From: CAZKHG01 sp964552655 | GTDB taxonomy: Bacteria > Bacteroidota > Bacteroidia > Bacteroidales > Tenuifilaceae | Reading direction: 5' to 3' | DNA length: 64,000 nt | NCBI GenBank assembly: GCA_964552655.1 | Contig: CAZKHG010000002.1 | Location: forward strand, 62,001-126,000 | Shown here: piece after piece, positions 1-8,797 of the stretch | How the letters are laid out: each line of letters opens with the position of its first letter | Position numbering within the stretch: position 1 is the first letter of the stretch | The notes under the pieces: model-generated | Databases searched by the model: none | Seen by the model: only the letters and a program-made list of their open reading frames with translations | What the model was told of the DNA's origin: nothing | Position numbers and translations under genes: made by a program

Positions 1-2104
1 GGGCATCAGAGAGAACCAATCCATCAGAATGATGAACCCCTATAAGATTCTCCCTGGGAACTCCAAGCAATTTGACGTAAGCATCATTTACATTTATTAC
101 AACCCCTTTTGCATCGTATTCCATTACATAAGATGAAGAGTTTACTGCATTAACCAATCCTTCAAGTTCAAATGTTTTTCGCGCAGCTTCCTCCTGTGTG
201 GCTTGCAGTTCTTCCATATTTTGCCTCATTTCCTCTTCCTGTGCCGCCATCATTTCTGCCTGCTCCTGTGATTTTTCTAAAAGCTCAGCGGTTTTAGCAT
301 TGACTTTTACTGAACGGATGGTTGACGCTACTGTTTCAGAAATTTTTTGTAAAAATTCGATTTCCTGAGGTTTGTACCTATTAAACGAGGCGAGTTCTAA
401 AACACCAAGCACTTCCTGATCAATTTTGAGCGGAACAAGGATCAGTGCATTAGGGTTTGCTCCACCCAATCCGGAGGTAACCTCAATATAATCCTGAGGT
501 ATTTCGGTGATGTAAACAATGTCCTTTTCAGCAGCACAGGTACCAACCAATCCTTCACCAGGGAGGAATGATTTTTTAGTGTATTTTTTTCTATCGAATG
601 CAAAGGAGGCAGCCAGATCGAAAGTCAGAGAGCCCTCTTTTTCGTTGGCAATGAATAAACCGCCCTGGTTTGCTTCGAGATACCAAACGATATTCTTAAT
701 AATTTCATCGCTTAATTTACTCAGATTATTATTATCTCTACGGAGTATTTCCCCGAACTTTGCAAGCCCTTCATTAACCCATCTTCTCCTATCCTCGTCT
801 TGTTTACGGGTTTCTTCTTCTTCTTTTGCTTTGCGGAGACTATCGCGCATTTCGATTAGCGATTTTCCCAGAATATCCTCTTCTCCCAAAAGGGTAAGAT
901 CGGCATCGAGGTTCCCACTACCAATCAACCGGGCGAATTCGGTTTTATTGTTCAGGCCTTCTATTGAACTGTTGAGCGCTTCGGCCATCTGAGCAATTTC
1001 GTCTCCTGAACGGATATCCATCCTCATGGTTTTATCAATTTTTCCCACAGAGACATTCAACAAATAGCCTGTAATTTTATTAATTGGGATGGTTAAACTT
1101 CTTGTGAACAGAATGGTAACAATAATTAGAATTAACAGACCAAAAACACCAGCAATAAAACTTATATTATAGTTTTTATTTGCCTGGTACATTAACTCCC
1201 TTTCAGGGACAACAATTCCTATTGCCCAGGGAGTTTTGGTGTTGCCCACAGAAATTGGTGCTATTGAGTAAAAGTATCTTGTTTTTAAACTGTCGGTGTA
1301 ATAAAAACTGAATGCTTCACCCTTCTGAATTCTTTCCAGCAATTTTGTATCGGTTACCAGTTTTGGAAGTTTTGCGGTAATGTTTTTTTGATATAATGCG
1401 GTATCCGGGTGGGCGGCAAAAGTTCCCTGATTGGAAAGCAAAAAAGCGTAGCTGTTTGGAAAAGGTTTTATATTATCAATTAGCTCTTTAAATCGGCTAA
1501 GAACCAGATCAATGCCAATCAGGCCGATAAACCTGCCATTTTCAAAGAGAGGAGATGCAAGGGAGGTCATCGTTTTTCCTTTTTGTAAAACGGAAATGTA
1601 AGGTTCGGCGATGCTTTCCTTCCCGGCTTTTTTCATTGCCCCGTATGTTGGTGGGTCACCAGTCAGGCTGCGAATTTCCGATTTGGTTTTTATAACCCCG
1701 TTTTCCCGGTAAACGATGTAGAAATAACGGCCAAAGGGTTTATCCCATTTTGGGTCGAGGTTGCTTATTTCCCAGCTATCCCAAAACGCATCGATGTGAG
1801 GGTTGACAAGGATAACCTTGTTGTACATTTTCTTGAATAAATCCTGCCATTGCTCCTGTGGTAAATTCCGATATTCAAGAAATGCGTTTGACAGGGTTCG
1901 GGCGATTGCCATATCGCTGTTAAGCCAATTCTCCATCTGGAGGGCATATTGTTTTGCCTGGGCATTGGTTAAGTCGGTGGCATCTTTATAGATTATATTC
2001 TTTGATGTAAGGCTGATAAATACAAAAATGGTAGTAAACACAACTATTGCTGTTCCCAGGATGAAGATTATAATCTTCTGCCATATTTTGAGTTTAGTAT
2101 TCAT
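1..2104 (-). CDS. Cache-HAMP-GAF-PAS sensor protein (3' end cut by window edge)
   Basis: Reading the minus strand from an ATG at 2104 gives about 701 open codons that run off the left edge. The visible part has a membrane segment (residues about 11-32), a double-Cache-like extracytoplasmic region (36-305), a second membrane segment (about 313-333), a HAMP domain (335-430), a GAF domain (455-600), a coiled coil rich in Q/E (about 605-645, core EEEMRQNMEELQATQEE) and the start of a PAS domain. Proteins of this build bind a small ligand outside the membrane and signal through HAMP. The output domain lies outside the window, so kinase, cyclase or MCP-like roles are all open. It is a paralogue of the protein at 62064-64000. 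The domain calls are from recognisable sequence, and the ligand is unknown. Confidence 0.85.
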   Translation of the reverse strand, partial: MNTKLKIWQKIIIFILGTAIVVFTTIFVFISLTSKNIIYKDATDLTNAQAKQYALQMENWLNSDMAIARTLSNAFLEYRNLPQEQWQDLFKKMYNKVILVNPHIDAFWDSWEISNLDPKWDKPFGRYFYIVYRENGVIKTKSEIRSLTGDPPTYGAMKKAGKESIAEPYISVLQKGKTMTSLASPLFENGRFIGLIGIDLVLSRFKELIDNIKPFPNSYAFLLSNQGTFAAHPDTALYQKNITAKLPKLVTDTKLLERIQKGEAFSFYYTDSLKTRYFYSIAPISVGNTKTPWAIGIVVPERELMYQANKNYNISFIAGVFGLLILIIVTILFTRSLTIPINKITGYLLNVSVGKIDKTMRMDIRSGDEIAQMAEALNSSIEGLNNKTEFARLIGSGNLDADLTLLGEEDILGKSLIEMRDSLRKAKEEEETRKQDEDRRRWVNEGLAKFGEILRRDNNNLSKLSDEIIKNIVWYLEANQGGLFIANEKEGSLTFDLAASFAFDRKKYTKKSFLPGEGLVGTCAAEKDIVYITEIPQDYIEVTSGLGGANPNALILVPLKIDQEVLGVLELASFNRYKPQEIEFLQKISETVASTIRSVKVNAKTAELLEKSQEQAEMMAAQEEEMRQNMEELQATQEEAARKTFELEGLVNAVNSSSYVMEYDAKGVVINVNDAYVKLLGVPRENLIGVHHSDGLVLSDA

Positions 2105-2267
2105 AATGCCTTAATTTAACCAGATGAAAATCATCCTAAACATAAGAAAAAAAGATTTATTCGAGCAAAAACAGAATCTATTTTTTAATATTCATCGTAA
2201 TAAAAATTATCTGAATTGAAAAAAACCCGAAATATGAATACTTTTAATAATATTGCAAAAAAAAGAG

Positions 2268-3479
2268 ATGCTAAGCGCTGATGAAATAAAGCAAAAAATA
2301 TCAATAGTTAAATCAATCAGCCTTTTTGCCGACTTGGATGATTTTGTTTTAGAGGATATTGTCCGATCTCTCAAGTCCAAAACCATAAAAAAGAACGAGG
2401 TACTTTTTAATAAAGGGGATAATGATAATACCCTGTATTTCGTAACAAAGGGTAAGGTTAAAGCCCATGTTGGGGAGCATGTATATGCTATTTTTGAGCC
2501 AACACAGTACTTTGGTGAATACTCTTTAATTGACTCCTCCCCACGTTCAACCTCGGTAACGGCCTTAGAATCAACTCATTTACTTTACCTTGAGGGTGCT
2601 GTCTTCTATTCACTAATAGAAAAACATCCTGGAATTAATCGGTCTATGTTGAGGGGTTTGGTTTGGCGATTAAGGGACTACAACATTCTTGAAGCAGAAT
2701 TGACCACAAAGAACAGGGAGATAAAAAAACAAAAGGAAGAGCTGGAAGTACAGCGGAAAGAGTTGGAATCGCTGAATTCTACAAAGGATAAATTTTTTGC
2801 TATAATAGCCCACGATTTAAAAAATCCTTTTAGCACAGTATTGGGGTTATCTGAATTGCTGGCAAGAGAGTTTGAAACCTTTGAGCCTGAAAAACTAAAA
2901 ATTTTTATTCAGCAGATCTACAAATATTCAAACAACACTTACAATTTGCTTGAAAATCTTCTACAATGGTCGATGCTGCAAACCGGAAGAATGCCCTTGC
3001 GGTTAAAGATTGTCAATATTTCTGATTTAATAACCGATAATATTGAACTACTAAAAGGAAATGCTCAGCAAAAGGGAATAAAAATTTTTACCTCCAATAT
3101 TGAAGATAAGTTTGCATACGTCGATTCTAATATGATTACAACAGTGATACGTAATCTATTATCTAATGCGATAAAATTCACCAAAATTGGCGGTGAGGTA
3201 AAAATTTTAGTTCAAAGCGACGATGATTTTTGGAAAATCCAGGTGGCTGATAACGGCGTTGGTATATCCAAAAATGATTTAAGCAAGCTTTTCCAGCTTG
3301 ATGCCAGCTTTACCACCTTTGGAACCATGCAGGAAAAGGGTACTGGGCTGGGGTTAATCCTTTGCCGGGAATTTGTTGACAGGAACGGAGGGAAGATTCA
3401 TGTAGAAAGCGAAGATAGAGTTGGCACGGTATTTTCTTTTACAATCCCCAAAGTTGGTAACGGGACAAATTCCAAATAG
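2268..3479 (+). CDS. Cyclic-nucleotide-domain sensor histidine kinase
   Basis: From ATG 2268 (403 aa) the order is a cNMP-binding-like beta barrel (residues about 10-130), a charged coiled coil (140-175), a HisKA domain with the phospho-acceptor His182 in IIAHDLKNP, and an HATPase domain with an N box (NLLSNAIKF, about 296), DNGVG (about 328) and GTGLGL (about 358). There is no membrane segment, so it should act in the cytoplasm. No receiver or DNA-binding domain is fused to it. A TTG at 2253 could add five residues, but the ATG is the better start. Only 6 bp separate it from the glycosyltransferase downstream, so the two are probably cotranscribed, which is an unusual pairing. The family is secure; the ligand and cognate regulator are unknown. 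Confidence 0.88.
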   Translation: MLSADEIKQKISIVKSISLFADLDDFVLEDIVRSLKSKTIKKNEVLFNKGDNDNTLYFVTKGKVKAHVGEHVYAIFEPTQYFGEYSLIDSSPRSTSVTALESTHLLYLEGAVFYSLIEKHPGINRSMLRGLVWRLRDYNILEAELTTKNREIKKQKEELEVQRKELESLNSTKDKFFAIIAHDLKNPFSTVLGLSELLAREFETFEPEKLKIFIQQIYKYSNNTYNLLENLLQWSMLQTGRMPLRLKIVNISDLITDNIELLKGNAQQKGIKIFTSNIEDKFAYVDSNMITTVIRNLLSNAIKFTKIGGEVKILVQSDDDFWKIQVADNGVGISKNDLSKLFQLDASFTTFGTMQEKGTGLGLILCREFVDRNGGKIHVESEDRVGTVFSFTIPKVGNGTNSK

Positions 3480-3485
3480 TTTAAA

Positions 3486-4586
3486 GTGATTAAGCTAGCA
3501 ATTCTGGGAACTCGCGGTATCCCCAATAGATATGGAGGTTTTGAGCGCTTTGCAGAGGTTTTGTCTCTTGAGCTATCTAAAAGAGATTACCAAATCTCGG
3601 TTTTAAAACCAGTGAACAAAAAAGAAGAACCAACCATTTCGGGGAACAATTTAAAAGTAATTCCCATCACAATACCAGCCTACTTACCGCGCAATATTCA
3701 AACTTTGCTTTACGATCTAAAATCGTTAATTTGGTTTTCGAACAGCAAATTTGATTTAGCACTTGAATGTGGGCACTCTTTCGCAATTTGGCTTCCCTTT
3801 TTTAAAAAACTTGCTGTAACAAAAATCGTTGTTAATGTTGATGGTCTTGAGCACAAGCGTTCAAAATGGGGATTGGTGGGTAAACTTTTTTTAAAAATCA
3901 CCGAGTATTTATCAATAAAATATTGTGCCCGGGTAATAAGTGATCATCCCCGGATTGCTCAATATGTTTTTAACAAGTATAAGGTTGAAAGCACATACAT
4001 CCCTTATGGAACGTATATTCCTTTAAAATTATCCGGTAAAGATTCTCTAAAATATTATAAACTTACGGAAAAGAAGTTTCATTTGGTTATTGCCCGTATT
4101 ACACCTGAAAATAGTTTAGATGTTGTTTTGAAATCAGCCACAAGTTTTAATTATCCAACAGTTGTAATAGGAGAAATTTCCGATAATTATGGCCTAAAAA
4201 TTTATAAAAAGTATAACAAAGAGAGTAAAATAATTTTTATCAACGGGTTGTACGATCAGAATGTTTTAAATGAGCTGAGGTATAATTGCTGTACATATAT
4301 TCACGGGCACTCTGTAGGTGGAACCAATCCCTCTCTACTTGAAGCCATGGCTTGCGGTTGCATAATAATTGCCCATAATAATCCCTTTAACAGGTATGTA
4401 TTGGAGCCCAACGGTAATTATTTTACTTGTGAACAGGATTTAGTAGAACAAGTTTCAGGATTAGAAAATAATCAAAGAGAGAAAAATTTAACCTTCAAGA
4501 GTAGTTTTATCAAAAGATTAGAAGAAGAATACTCCTGGGAGAAGGTTGCAATAAAATATCATCAAGTATTTTTGTCGATGATTTAA
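3486..4586 (+). CDS. DUF1972/GT4-type glycosyltransferase
   Basis: This 366-aa protein opens with AILGTRGIPNRYGGFERFAE, the hallmark of the DUF1972 N-terminal domain of rhamnosyl/galactosyl-type GT4 transferases. Further family motifs are NVDGLEHKRSKWG, ISDHPRIAQY, IPYG, ARITPENS and the C-terminal donor-site stretch HGHSVGGTNPSLLEAMACG. It probably transfers a sugar from a nucleotide donor onto a surface glycan or lipid-linked acceptor at the cytoplasmic face. The start is GTG, 6 bp after the kinase stop, and a strong terminator follows at 4714. No other polysaccharide genes adjoin it, so the acceptor cannot be predicted. Family confidence is high; sugar specificity is unknown. Confidence 0.87.
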   Translation: MIKLAILGTRGIPNRYGGFERFAEVLSLELSKRDYQISVLKPVNKKEEPTISGNNLKVIPITIPAYLPRNIQTLLYDLKSLIWFSNSKFDLALECGHSFAIWLPFFKKLAVTKIVVNVDGLEHKRSKWGLVGKLFLKITEYLSIKYCARVISDHPRIAQYVFNKYKVESTYIPYGTYIPLKLSGKDSLKYYKLTEKKFHLVIARITPENSLDVVLKSATSFNYPTVVIGEISDNYGLKIYKKYNKESKIIFINGLYDQNVLNELRYNCCTYIHGHSVGGTNPSLLEAMACGCIIIAHNNPFNRYVLEPNGNYFTCEQDLVEQVSGLENNQREKNLTFKSSFIKRLEEEYSWEKVAIKYHQVFLSMI

Positions 4587-4713
4587 TAGAGTTGGTAAAA
4601 AATTATTTGAAATTCATCCTGTTATAACGTATATTTACTTACAATATTTAATTTCAAAATTATAACGGGTTAACTTGGGCATTAGGGAAAAGATTATGAG
4701 GTTTAGGCAGGGA

Positions 4714-4740
4714 GGCGTTGCGAAGCAACGCCTTTTCTGT
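4714..4740 (+). terminator. Rho-independent terminator
   Basis: A perfect 8-bp stem (GGCGTTGC / GCAACGCC) with a GAA loop is followed by TTTTCTGTT. It lies about 130 bp past the glycosyltransferase stop and should end the kinase-glycosyltransferase transcript. The rest of 4587-4764 shows nothing else recognisable. Confidence 0.8.
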
Positions 4741-4764
4741 TATTAACATACTAAAATTTACTTA

Positions 4765-5892
4765 TCAGATAATCATTAAATCAGAAACAATAGAATCGCT
4801 AATTAAATAGTGTTTTTGTGGAATTCTATATAAACTCTCGTGAAAAACAATTAACCCGGTTTCCATATATTTCTTTGCGTTTTTTACAAAATGAGAAGTG
4901 TAATCCGCTCCAAATCTGCTCTGAATTTCAACCAAAGACACACCATAAATTGTCCTTAGTCTTGTTAAAATAAGTTCGTTGTATTGTGTTTTGAAATCCA
5001 GTGCTTCACCTTCAAGGTTGAAATCCTCTGAATCAATCATTTCTTTCCAGGTGTTATACGATTTAGGATTCCAGAATCTTTCATAAGGTCGATATGAATG
5101 AGCAGAAGGTCCAACTCCTAAATATGGCAACCCTTTCCAGTACGATGAATTATGGCGCGAGAAGTAACCGTCCTTTGCAAAATTCGAAATTTCGTAATGT
5201 GTATAGCTGTTTTCTTTTGTAAGGTTAATTAGTAGTTCATACTGCTTTTTACTTAATTCTTCGTTAACTGGTGAAATTTCATTTCTTATGAGTTTCCGGT
5301 AAAAAGGGGTGCCCTCCTCAAAAGTAAGGTGGTAGCATGAAAGATGTGTGATATTATATTCCAATGCCTGTCTCAGGGAGGTTTCCCAACTAGAAATAGT
5401 AGAACCGGGAATGCCATAAATTAAATCAATGCTGATGTTAGAAAACCTTAAATCCTGCAATAATTTAATTGCCGCCATGGCCTTAAGGGCAGTGTGTCTT
5501 CGGCCAAGAATCTGCAATTCAGAATCATCAAATGATTGAACTCCGATACTTATCCGGTTAATATGAAATGCTTGATATTTAATAAGAAGTTCCTTGTCCA
5601 CATCATCTGGGTTTACCTCAATTGTGATTTCAGGGTTTTTGGCCACATCAAAATTGTTGAATATGAATGAGATTATATCACCGATTGTTTCTGCCTTTAA
5701 AACCGAAGGTGTTCCCCCGCCAAAATAGATTGTTTCTATTTGTTGATTTCCCAGGAACTCTTTTCTGAGCTCAAGCTCTTTGATGATCAGTTTGTGAAAA
5801 TGATCGAGTTTGCCTGTAACTCCTACTGAGTAGAAATCACAGTATGGGCATTTTTTCTTACAAAAGGGGATATGAATATAAATACCTGCCAT
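4765..5892 (-). CDS. hemW: HemW-like radical SAM protein
   Basis: The 375-aa product has the radical SAM cluster motif C11-x3-C15-x2-C18 in the typical HemW opening IYIHIPFCKKKCPYCDF. It continues with YFGGGTPS, EVNPDDV, NRISIGVQSF, IDLIYGIPG and the HNSSYWKGLPYLGVGPSAHS segment of this family. HemW was long annotated as oxygen-independent coproporphyrinogen III oxidase, but is now regarded as a heme-trafficking protein. The sequence has the short N terminus of HemW rather than the extended one of HemN. It is divergent from rpiB with an 81-bp gap. Its length matches the family, and the start is the first ATG. Confidence 0.9.
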   Translation of the reverse strand: MAGIYIHIPFCKKKCPYCDFYSVGVTGKLDHFHKLIIKELELRKEFLGNQQIETIYFGGGTPSVLKAETIGDIISFIFNNFDVAKNPEITIEVNPDDVDKELLIKYQAFHINRISIGVQSFDDSELQILGRRHTALKAMAAIKLLQDLRFSNISIDLIYGIPGSTISSWETSLRQALEYNITHLSCYHLTFEEGTPFYRKLIRNEISPVNEELSKKQYELLINLTKENSYTHYEISNFAKDGYFSRHNSSYWKGLPYLGVGPSAHSYRPYERFWNPKSYNTWKEMIDSEDFNLEGEALDFKTQYNELILTRLRTIYGVSLVEIQSRFGADYTSHFVKNAKKYMETGLIVFHESLYRIPQKHYLISDSIVSDLMII

Positions 5893-5950
5893 TAAAAAAT
5901 GCCTAAAATATTTGTAGCAATGAATTGTTTACAAAAAGGCTGAAACAAAT

Positions 5951-5958
5951 TATCTTTG
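5951..5958 (+). promoter_or_regulatory. Bacteroidota -7 box upstream of rpiB
   Basis: TATCTTTG matches the phylum's TAnnTTTG consensus and lies 15 bp before the rpiB ATG, implying a very short leader. A TTG at 5925 is a possible -33 element, although the 23-bp spacing is a little long. Confidence 0.55.
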
Positions 5959-5973
5959 CAAAAATAAACAAAA

Positions 5974-6417
5974 ATGAAAGCGCTGAAAATTGCAATTGGC
6001 TGTGATCACGCCGGGTATTTTCTGAAAGAAGAGGTAAAAAAATATTTAGAGGATCTGGGCTATCAGGTATGGGATTTTGGCACTCATAGCGATGAAAGCA
6101 TTGATTACCCTGATGTTGCACATCCTTTATCACGGGCAATTTCAGAAGGGGATTATAATTTTGGGTTCTTGTTATGTGGAAGCGGGAATGGGATGAGCAT
6201 TACAGCCAATAAATATCAGAAAATCCGCGCAGCATTATGCTGGAACGATGAAATTTCAAGATTAGCCAGGCAACATAACAACGCAAATATTTGTGCTTTA
6301 CCAGCCAGGTACTTACAGATTAATGAAGCCAAACTTATTGTAAAAGCTTTTATTGAAACTGAATTTGAAGGTGGGCGTCACTCACGGAGAGTTGAAAAAA
6401 TTCCGGTTAAGGGCTAG
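5974..6417 (+). CDS. rpiB: Ribose-5-phosphate isomerase B
   Basis: The 147-aa protein is an RpiB/LacAB-family isomerase that interconverts ribose 5-phosphate and ribulose 5-phosphate in the non-oxidative pentose phosphate pathway. Visible motifs are IGCDHAGYFLKE, DYPDVAH, the catalytic Cys68 in LLCGSGNGMSI, and RQHNNANI carrying the family's conserved His101. The length is normal. It has its own short-leader promoter, and its 3' end converges on the UpxY-like gene with only 3 bp between the stops. Confidence 0.95.
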   Translation: MKALKIAIGCDHAGYFLKEEVKKYLEDLGYQVWDFGTHSDESIDYPDVAHPLSRAISEGDYNFGFLLCGSGNGMSITANKYQKIRAALCWNDEISRLARQHNNANICALPARYLQINEAKLIVKAFIETEFEGGRHSRRVEKIPVKG

Positions 6418-6420
6418 CAG

Positions 6421-6939
6421 TTACCCTTTTGTTTTGATAACATATTTGGAGGGTAAGGTAACAAGAAGAGAATGCGAAATATGATCGATTCTCACCACCA
6501 CCTTTTTCTTACCCTGATGGGTAATTAATTCTCCCAGCAAACCCATTAGAGATCCAAAGCGAACCTCAACGATTGTTCCGGGCTCAATGTTTTCTTCAAT
6601 GGCCTCTATTTCAATGTCTTGTTCGAGCAGCTGTTTTATTTGATCAATCTGTTTTTCGGGAATGGGCACAGCTTTACCTTCAAAAGTGATGTATCTTACA
6701 ACCCCAGGAGTATTAAGCACCTTATAGTAATCTTTTGCGGATATTTTTACAAAAATATAGGACCGAAAAAGGGGCTCTTCCACCATTTTTTTTCTATCAC
6801 TCCACTGCTTGATTCTTTTTTGAAGTGGAAGAAAAGTTTCAATTCCGGAGGAAAGTAAACGATCAAAAACCTTTTTTTCATTGCGAGGTTTTGTGTAAGC
6901 CGCAAACCAACGATTTTCAGATTTTATTTCAGCGATCAT
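6421..6939 (-). CDS. UpxY-like NusG-family transcription antiterminator
   Basis: This 172-aa protein has a NusG N-terminal domain (RWFAAYTKPRNEKKVFDRL at the start, PLFRSYIFVKI in the middle) and a C-terminal KOW region (GTIVEVRFGSLMGLLGEL). That is the build of UpxY/LoaP-type specialised NusG paralogues, which let RNA polymerase read through long operons. I chose ATG 6939 because the -7 box at 6963-6970 would place the transcript start at about 6955-6959, on top of the alternative TTG at 6957. UpxY genes normally head capsule operons, but here no polysaccharide genes follow and it converges on rpiB, so its target operon is unknown. Confidence 0.82.
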   Translation of the reverse strand: MIAEIKSENRWFAAYTKPRNEKKVFDRLLSSGIETFLPLQKRIKQWSDRKKMVEEPLFRSYIFVKISAKDYYKVLNTPGVVRYITFEGKAVPIPEKQIDQIKQLLEQDIEIEAIEENIEPGTIVEVRFGSLMGLLGELITHQGKKKVVVRIDHISHSLLVTLPSKYVIKTKG

Positions 6940-6962
6940 TCCTTTTTGTGATATCAATTTTG

Positions 6963-6970
6963 CAAAGATA
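6963..6970 (-). promoter_or_regulatory. Bacteroidota -7 box upstream of the UpxY-like gene
   Basis: On the minus strand the bases read TATCTTTG, an exact TAnnTTTG match 23 bp before ATG 6939. No clear -33 TTTG is seen at the expected distance. Confidence 0.5.
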
Positions 6971-7036
6971 TATTATCAAAGTGTAGTATTGCTGGAACTG
7001 CCTCAAAATATACTGTATAATGACTATTTACATAAG

Positions 7037-7065
7037 AAAGGAGTGATCTAACCAATCACTCCTTT
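7037..7065 (-). terminator. Terminator after the multiheme cytochrome gene
   Basis: The 8-bp stem GGAGTGAT / ATCACTCC with a 7-base loop is flanked by A and T runs, so it can act on either strand. On the minus strand it lies 47 bp past the cytochrome stop and is followed by TTTCTT. Confidence 0.7.
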
Positions 7066-7111
7066 TCTTTTCTATTAAGGGTATTGAAATTCACATCTCC
7101 TAATCCATCAT

Positions 7112-8614
7112 TTAAGGGAAAAGGTTGTTATGGCAGTCGGAGCAAAAGGAAACCTGCCATTCATCTCCAATGTCGATTGGATGAATAAAATCTAGGCTGC
7201 TATTCACATCGGTTAAGGCAAATTTGTTTTTTTCACCTTGTCCTATAATTGTATGGCAGAGCTTACAATCCTTTGAAATTACTTTCCCCTCAGGCGATTT
7301 ATGTTTATCATCGTGGCAGCGGAAACAGCCTTTGGTCTCCATGTGCCCGATGTGCTGTGAAAAATCGAGGTATGTAACTTTCATTCTTGGGAATGCATTT
7401 TTAGAGTAAGCATTTTGCACTCCCGTTATTGCTTTATCTATTTGATCAGTATGTGATTTCAGTACTTCAGGGTGTTTGATGGTATAATAATCGGTCATAT
7501 TTTGCTTAATTCCTGCCAATGCACTATCAATATTTGGATAGATGTTGCTTAAAGTTTTCATTGCACTCTTTTTTATCCAGGGTATATTGGTAAGTTCGGG
7601 CGAACCGGCAAGCAGCTTATTTACATAGATTGGGGGTGAAAGAAAGTTATGTGATGGCCGGTTATGACAATCCATACAATCCATAGTTCTTGGGGAAAAA
7701 GCGGCCAGGGAAGAATCTGCCAACGTATTTTCCTCATCAACAAACACTGTTTCTGATCCGGATCGGAGATCCTTTAGTTTTACCCAAGGGATGGACTCCC
7801 TTTTATCATCATCAAAAATATACTCAATCTGGTAATTGGGGTTTATGTGCCAGTGACTTCCTGAGATATTTCCCATGGCTTCATGTTCAGCCCCGATTTT
7901 CATTTTTAAGATGATATTCCATTCTGTGTTTGCTGAGTCGGCAAGGAAATACTTTTCTGTGCGGATCAGCTGGGTGTAGAATTTCTGTGGCCAATGGCAT
8001 TTCTCGCAGGTTTCACGGGCTGGTCGTAAATTCCTGATTGGAGTAGGGATTGGTCGCGGGTAGGTCCCCAGTATTGATTTGAATACTTGCCTTATGCCGG
8101 ATATTTTTGCTTTAACCATCCAGTCAGCACCTTCACCTACGTGGCATTCAACGCATTTTACCCGGGCGTGGGGAGAATTCTGGTAGGTTGTGTACTCCGG
8201 ATCCATAACCTGATGACAAAGTTTACCGCAAAACTCAACCGATTCGGTGTAATGATAACCTTTCCAGGTGCCAATAACCGTTAATATAACAAATACAATG
8301 GTCACTGTAATGAAAACCAATACTGCATTTCTGGTTGCTTTAATGTTTAAATCAATTCTCGGCCAGTCTTTTGATGAAACAGCGCCTGTCCTTTTCATTC
8401 TCCTTCTTTCCAGGCTCATTCCAATTGGTATGAGAAGCAATCCACCAATAATAAAACCCGGTGTAATCAGGAAGATTAAAAGGCCCATATAAACAGCCTC
8501 TGAACCTGAGATTGAGGTAATAAGAAGCAATAGGAAAAATGCCAAAAATCCACAAATAGCAATGACTGTACCAGACATTGACATCCAATTTCTGTAGCTA
8601 TTAGGTAGGTTCAT
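7112..8614 (-). CDS. NapC/NirT-family multiheme cytochrome c
   Basis: The 500-aa protein has three membrane segments (about 14-34, 43-66, 96-116) followed by a large extracytoplasmic region with seven putative heme sites. Six are canonical CxxCH (C154, C203, C313, C430, C450, C491 as first Cys). The first is C129-x3-C133-H134 in the context EFCGKLCHQVMDPE, with an extra residue between the cysteines, followed by a nearby Met. It probably takes electrons from menaquinol and passes them to periplasmic or outer partners. No reductase gene is adjacent, so the terminal acceptor is not evident. It is apparently monocistronic, with a terminator at 7037. Confidence 0.86.
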   Translation of the reverse strand: MNLPNSYRNWMSMSGTVIAICGFLAFFLLLLITSISGSEAVYMGLLIFLITPGFIIGGLLLIPIGMSLERRRMKRTGAVSSKDWPRIDLNIKATRNAVLVFITVTIVFVILTVIGTWKGYHYTESVEFCGKLCHQVMDPEYTTYQNSPHARVKCVECHVGEGADWMVKAKISGIRQVFKSILGTYPRPIPTPIRNLRPARETCEKCHWPQKFYTQLIRTEKYFLADSANTEWNIILKMKIGAEHEAMGNISGSHWHINPNYQIEYIFDDDKRESIPWVKLKDLRSGSETVFVDEENTLADSSLAAFSPRTMDCMDCHNRPSHNFLSPPIYVNKLLAGSPELTNIPWIKKSAMKTLSNIYPNIDSALAGIKQNMTDYYTIKHPEVLKSHTDQIDKAITGVQNAYSKNAFPRMKVTYLDFSQHIGHMETKGCFRCHDDKHKSPEGKVISKDCKLCHTIIGQGEKNKFALTDVNSSLDFIHPIDIGDEWQVSFCSDCHNNLFP

Positions 8615-8741
8615 AGTGCGATGTAGTTTGTTGGTTTGGGGTATGATTATTTGAACTGTAAAAAAAGTACAAATTATTAATCTATAATTAGATTATCAAT
8701 GATTTATTGGAGATGTTTTATTGATAAATGTCATTAAAAAG

Positions 8742-8772
8742 AAAACCCACAGGAATTATCGTGTGGGTTGAT
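8742..8772 (-). terminator. Terminator after the cyanophycinase-like gene
   Basis: AACCCACA / TGTGGGTT form an 8-bp stem around a 10-base loop. Reading the minus strand, it lies about 30 bp after the stop at 8798 and is followed by TTCTTTTT. Confidence 0.75.
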
Positions 8773-8797
8773 TTTCATTTTCTTCCTTATAGATTTT

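Noticed and set aside
519..992. Plus-strand frame of 157 codons opposite the left-edge sensor
   Set aside because: The other strand encodes HAMP and GAF domains throughout; this frame is a low-complexity Ser/Leu-rich shadow.
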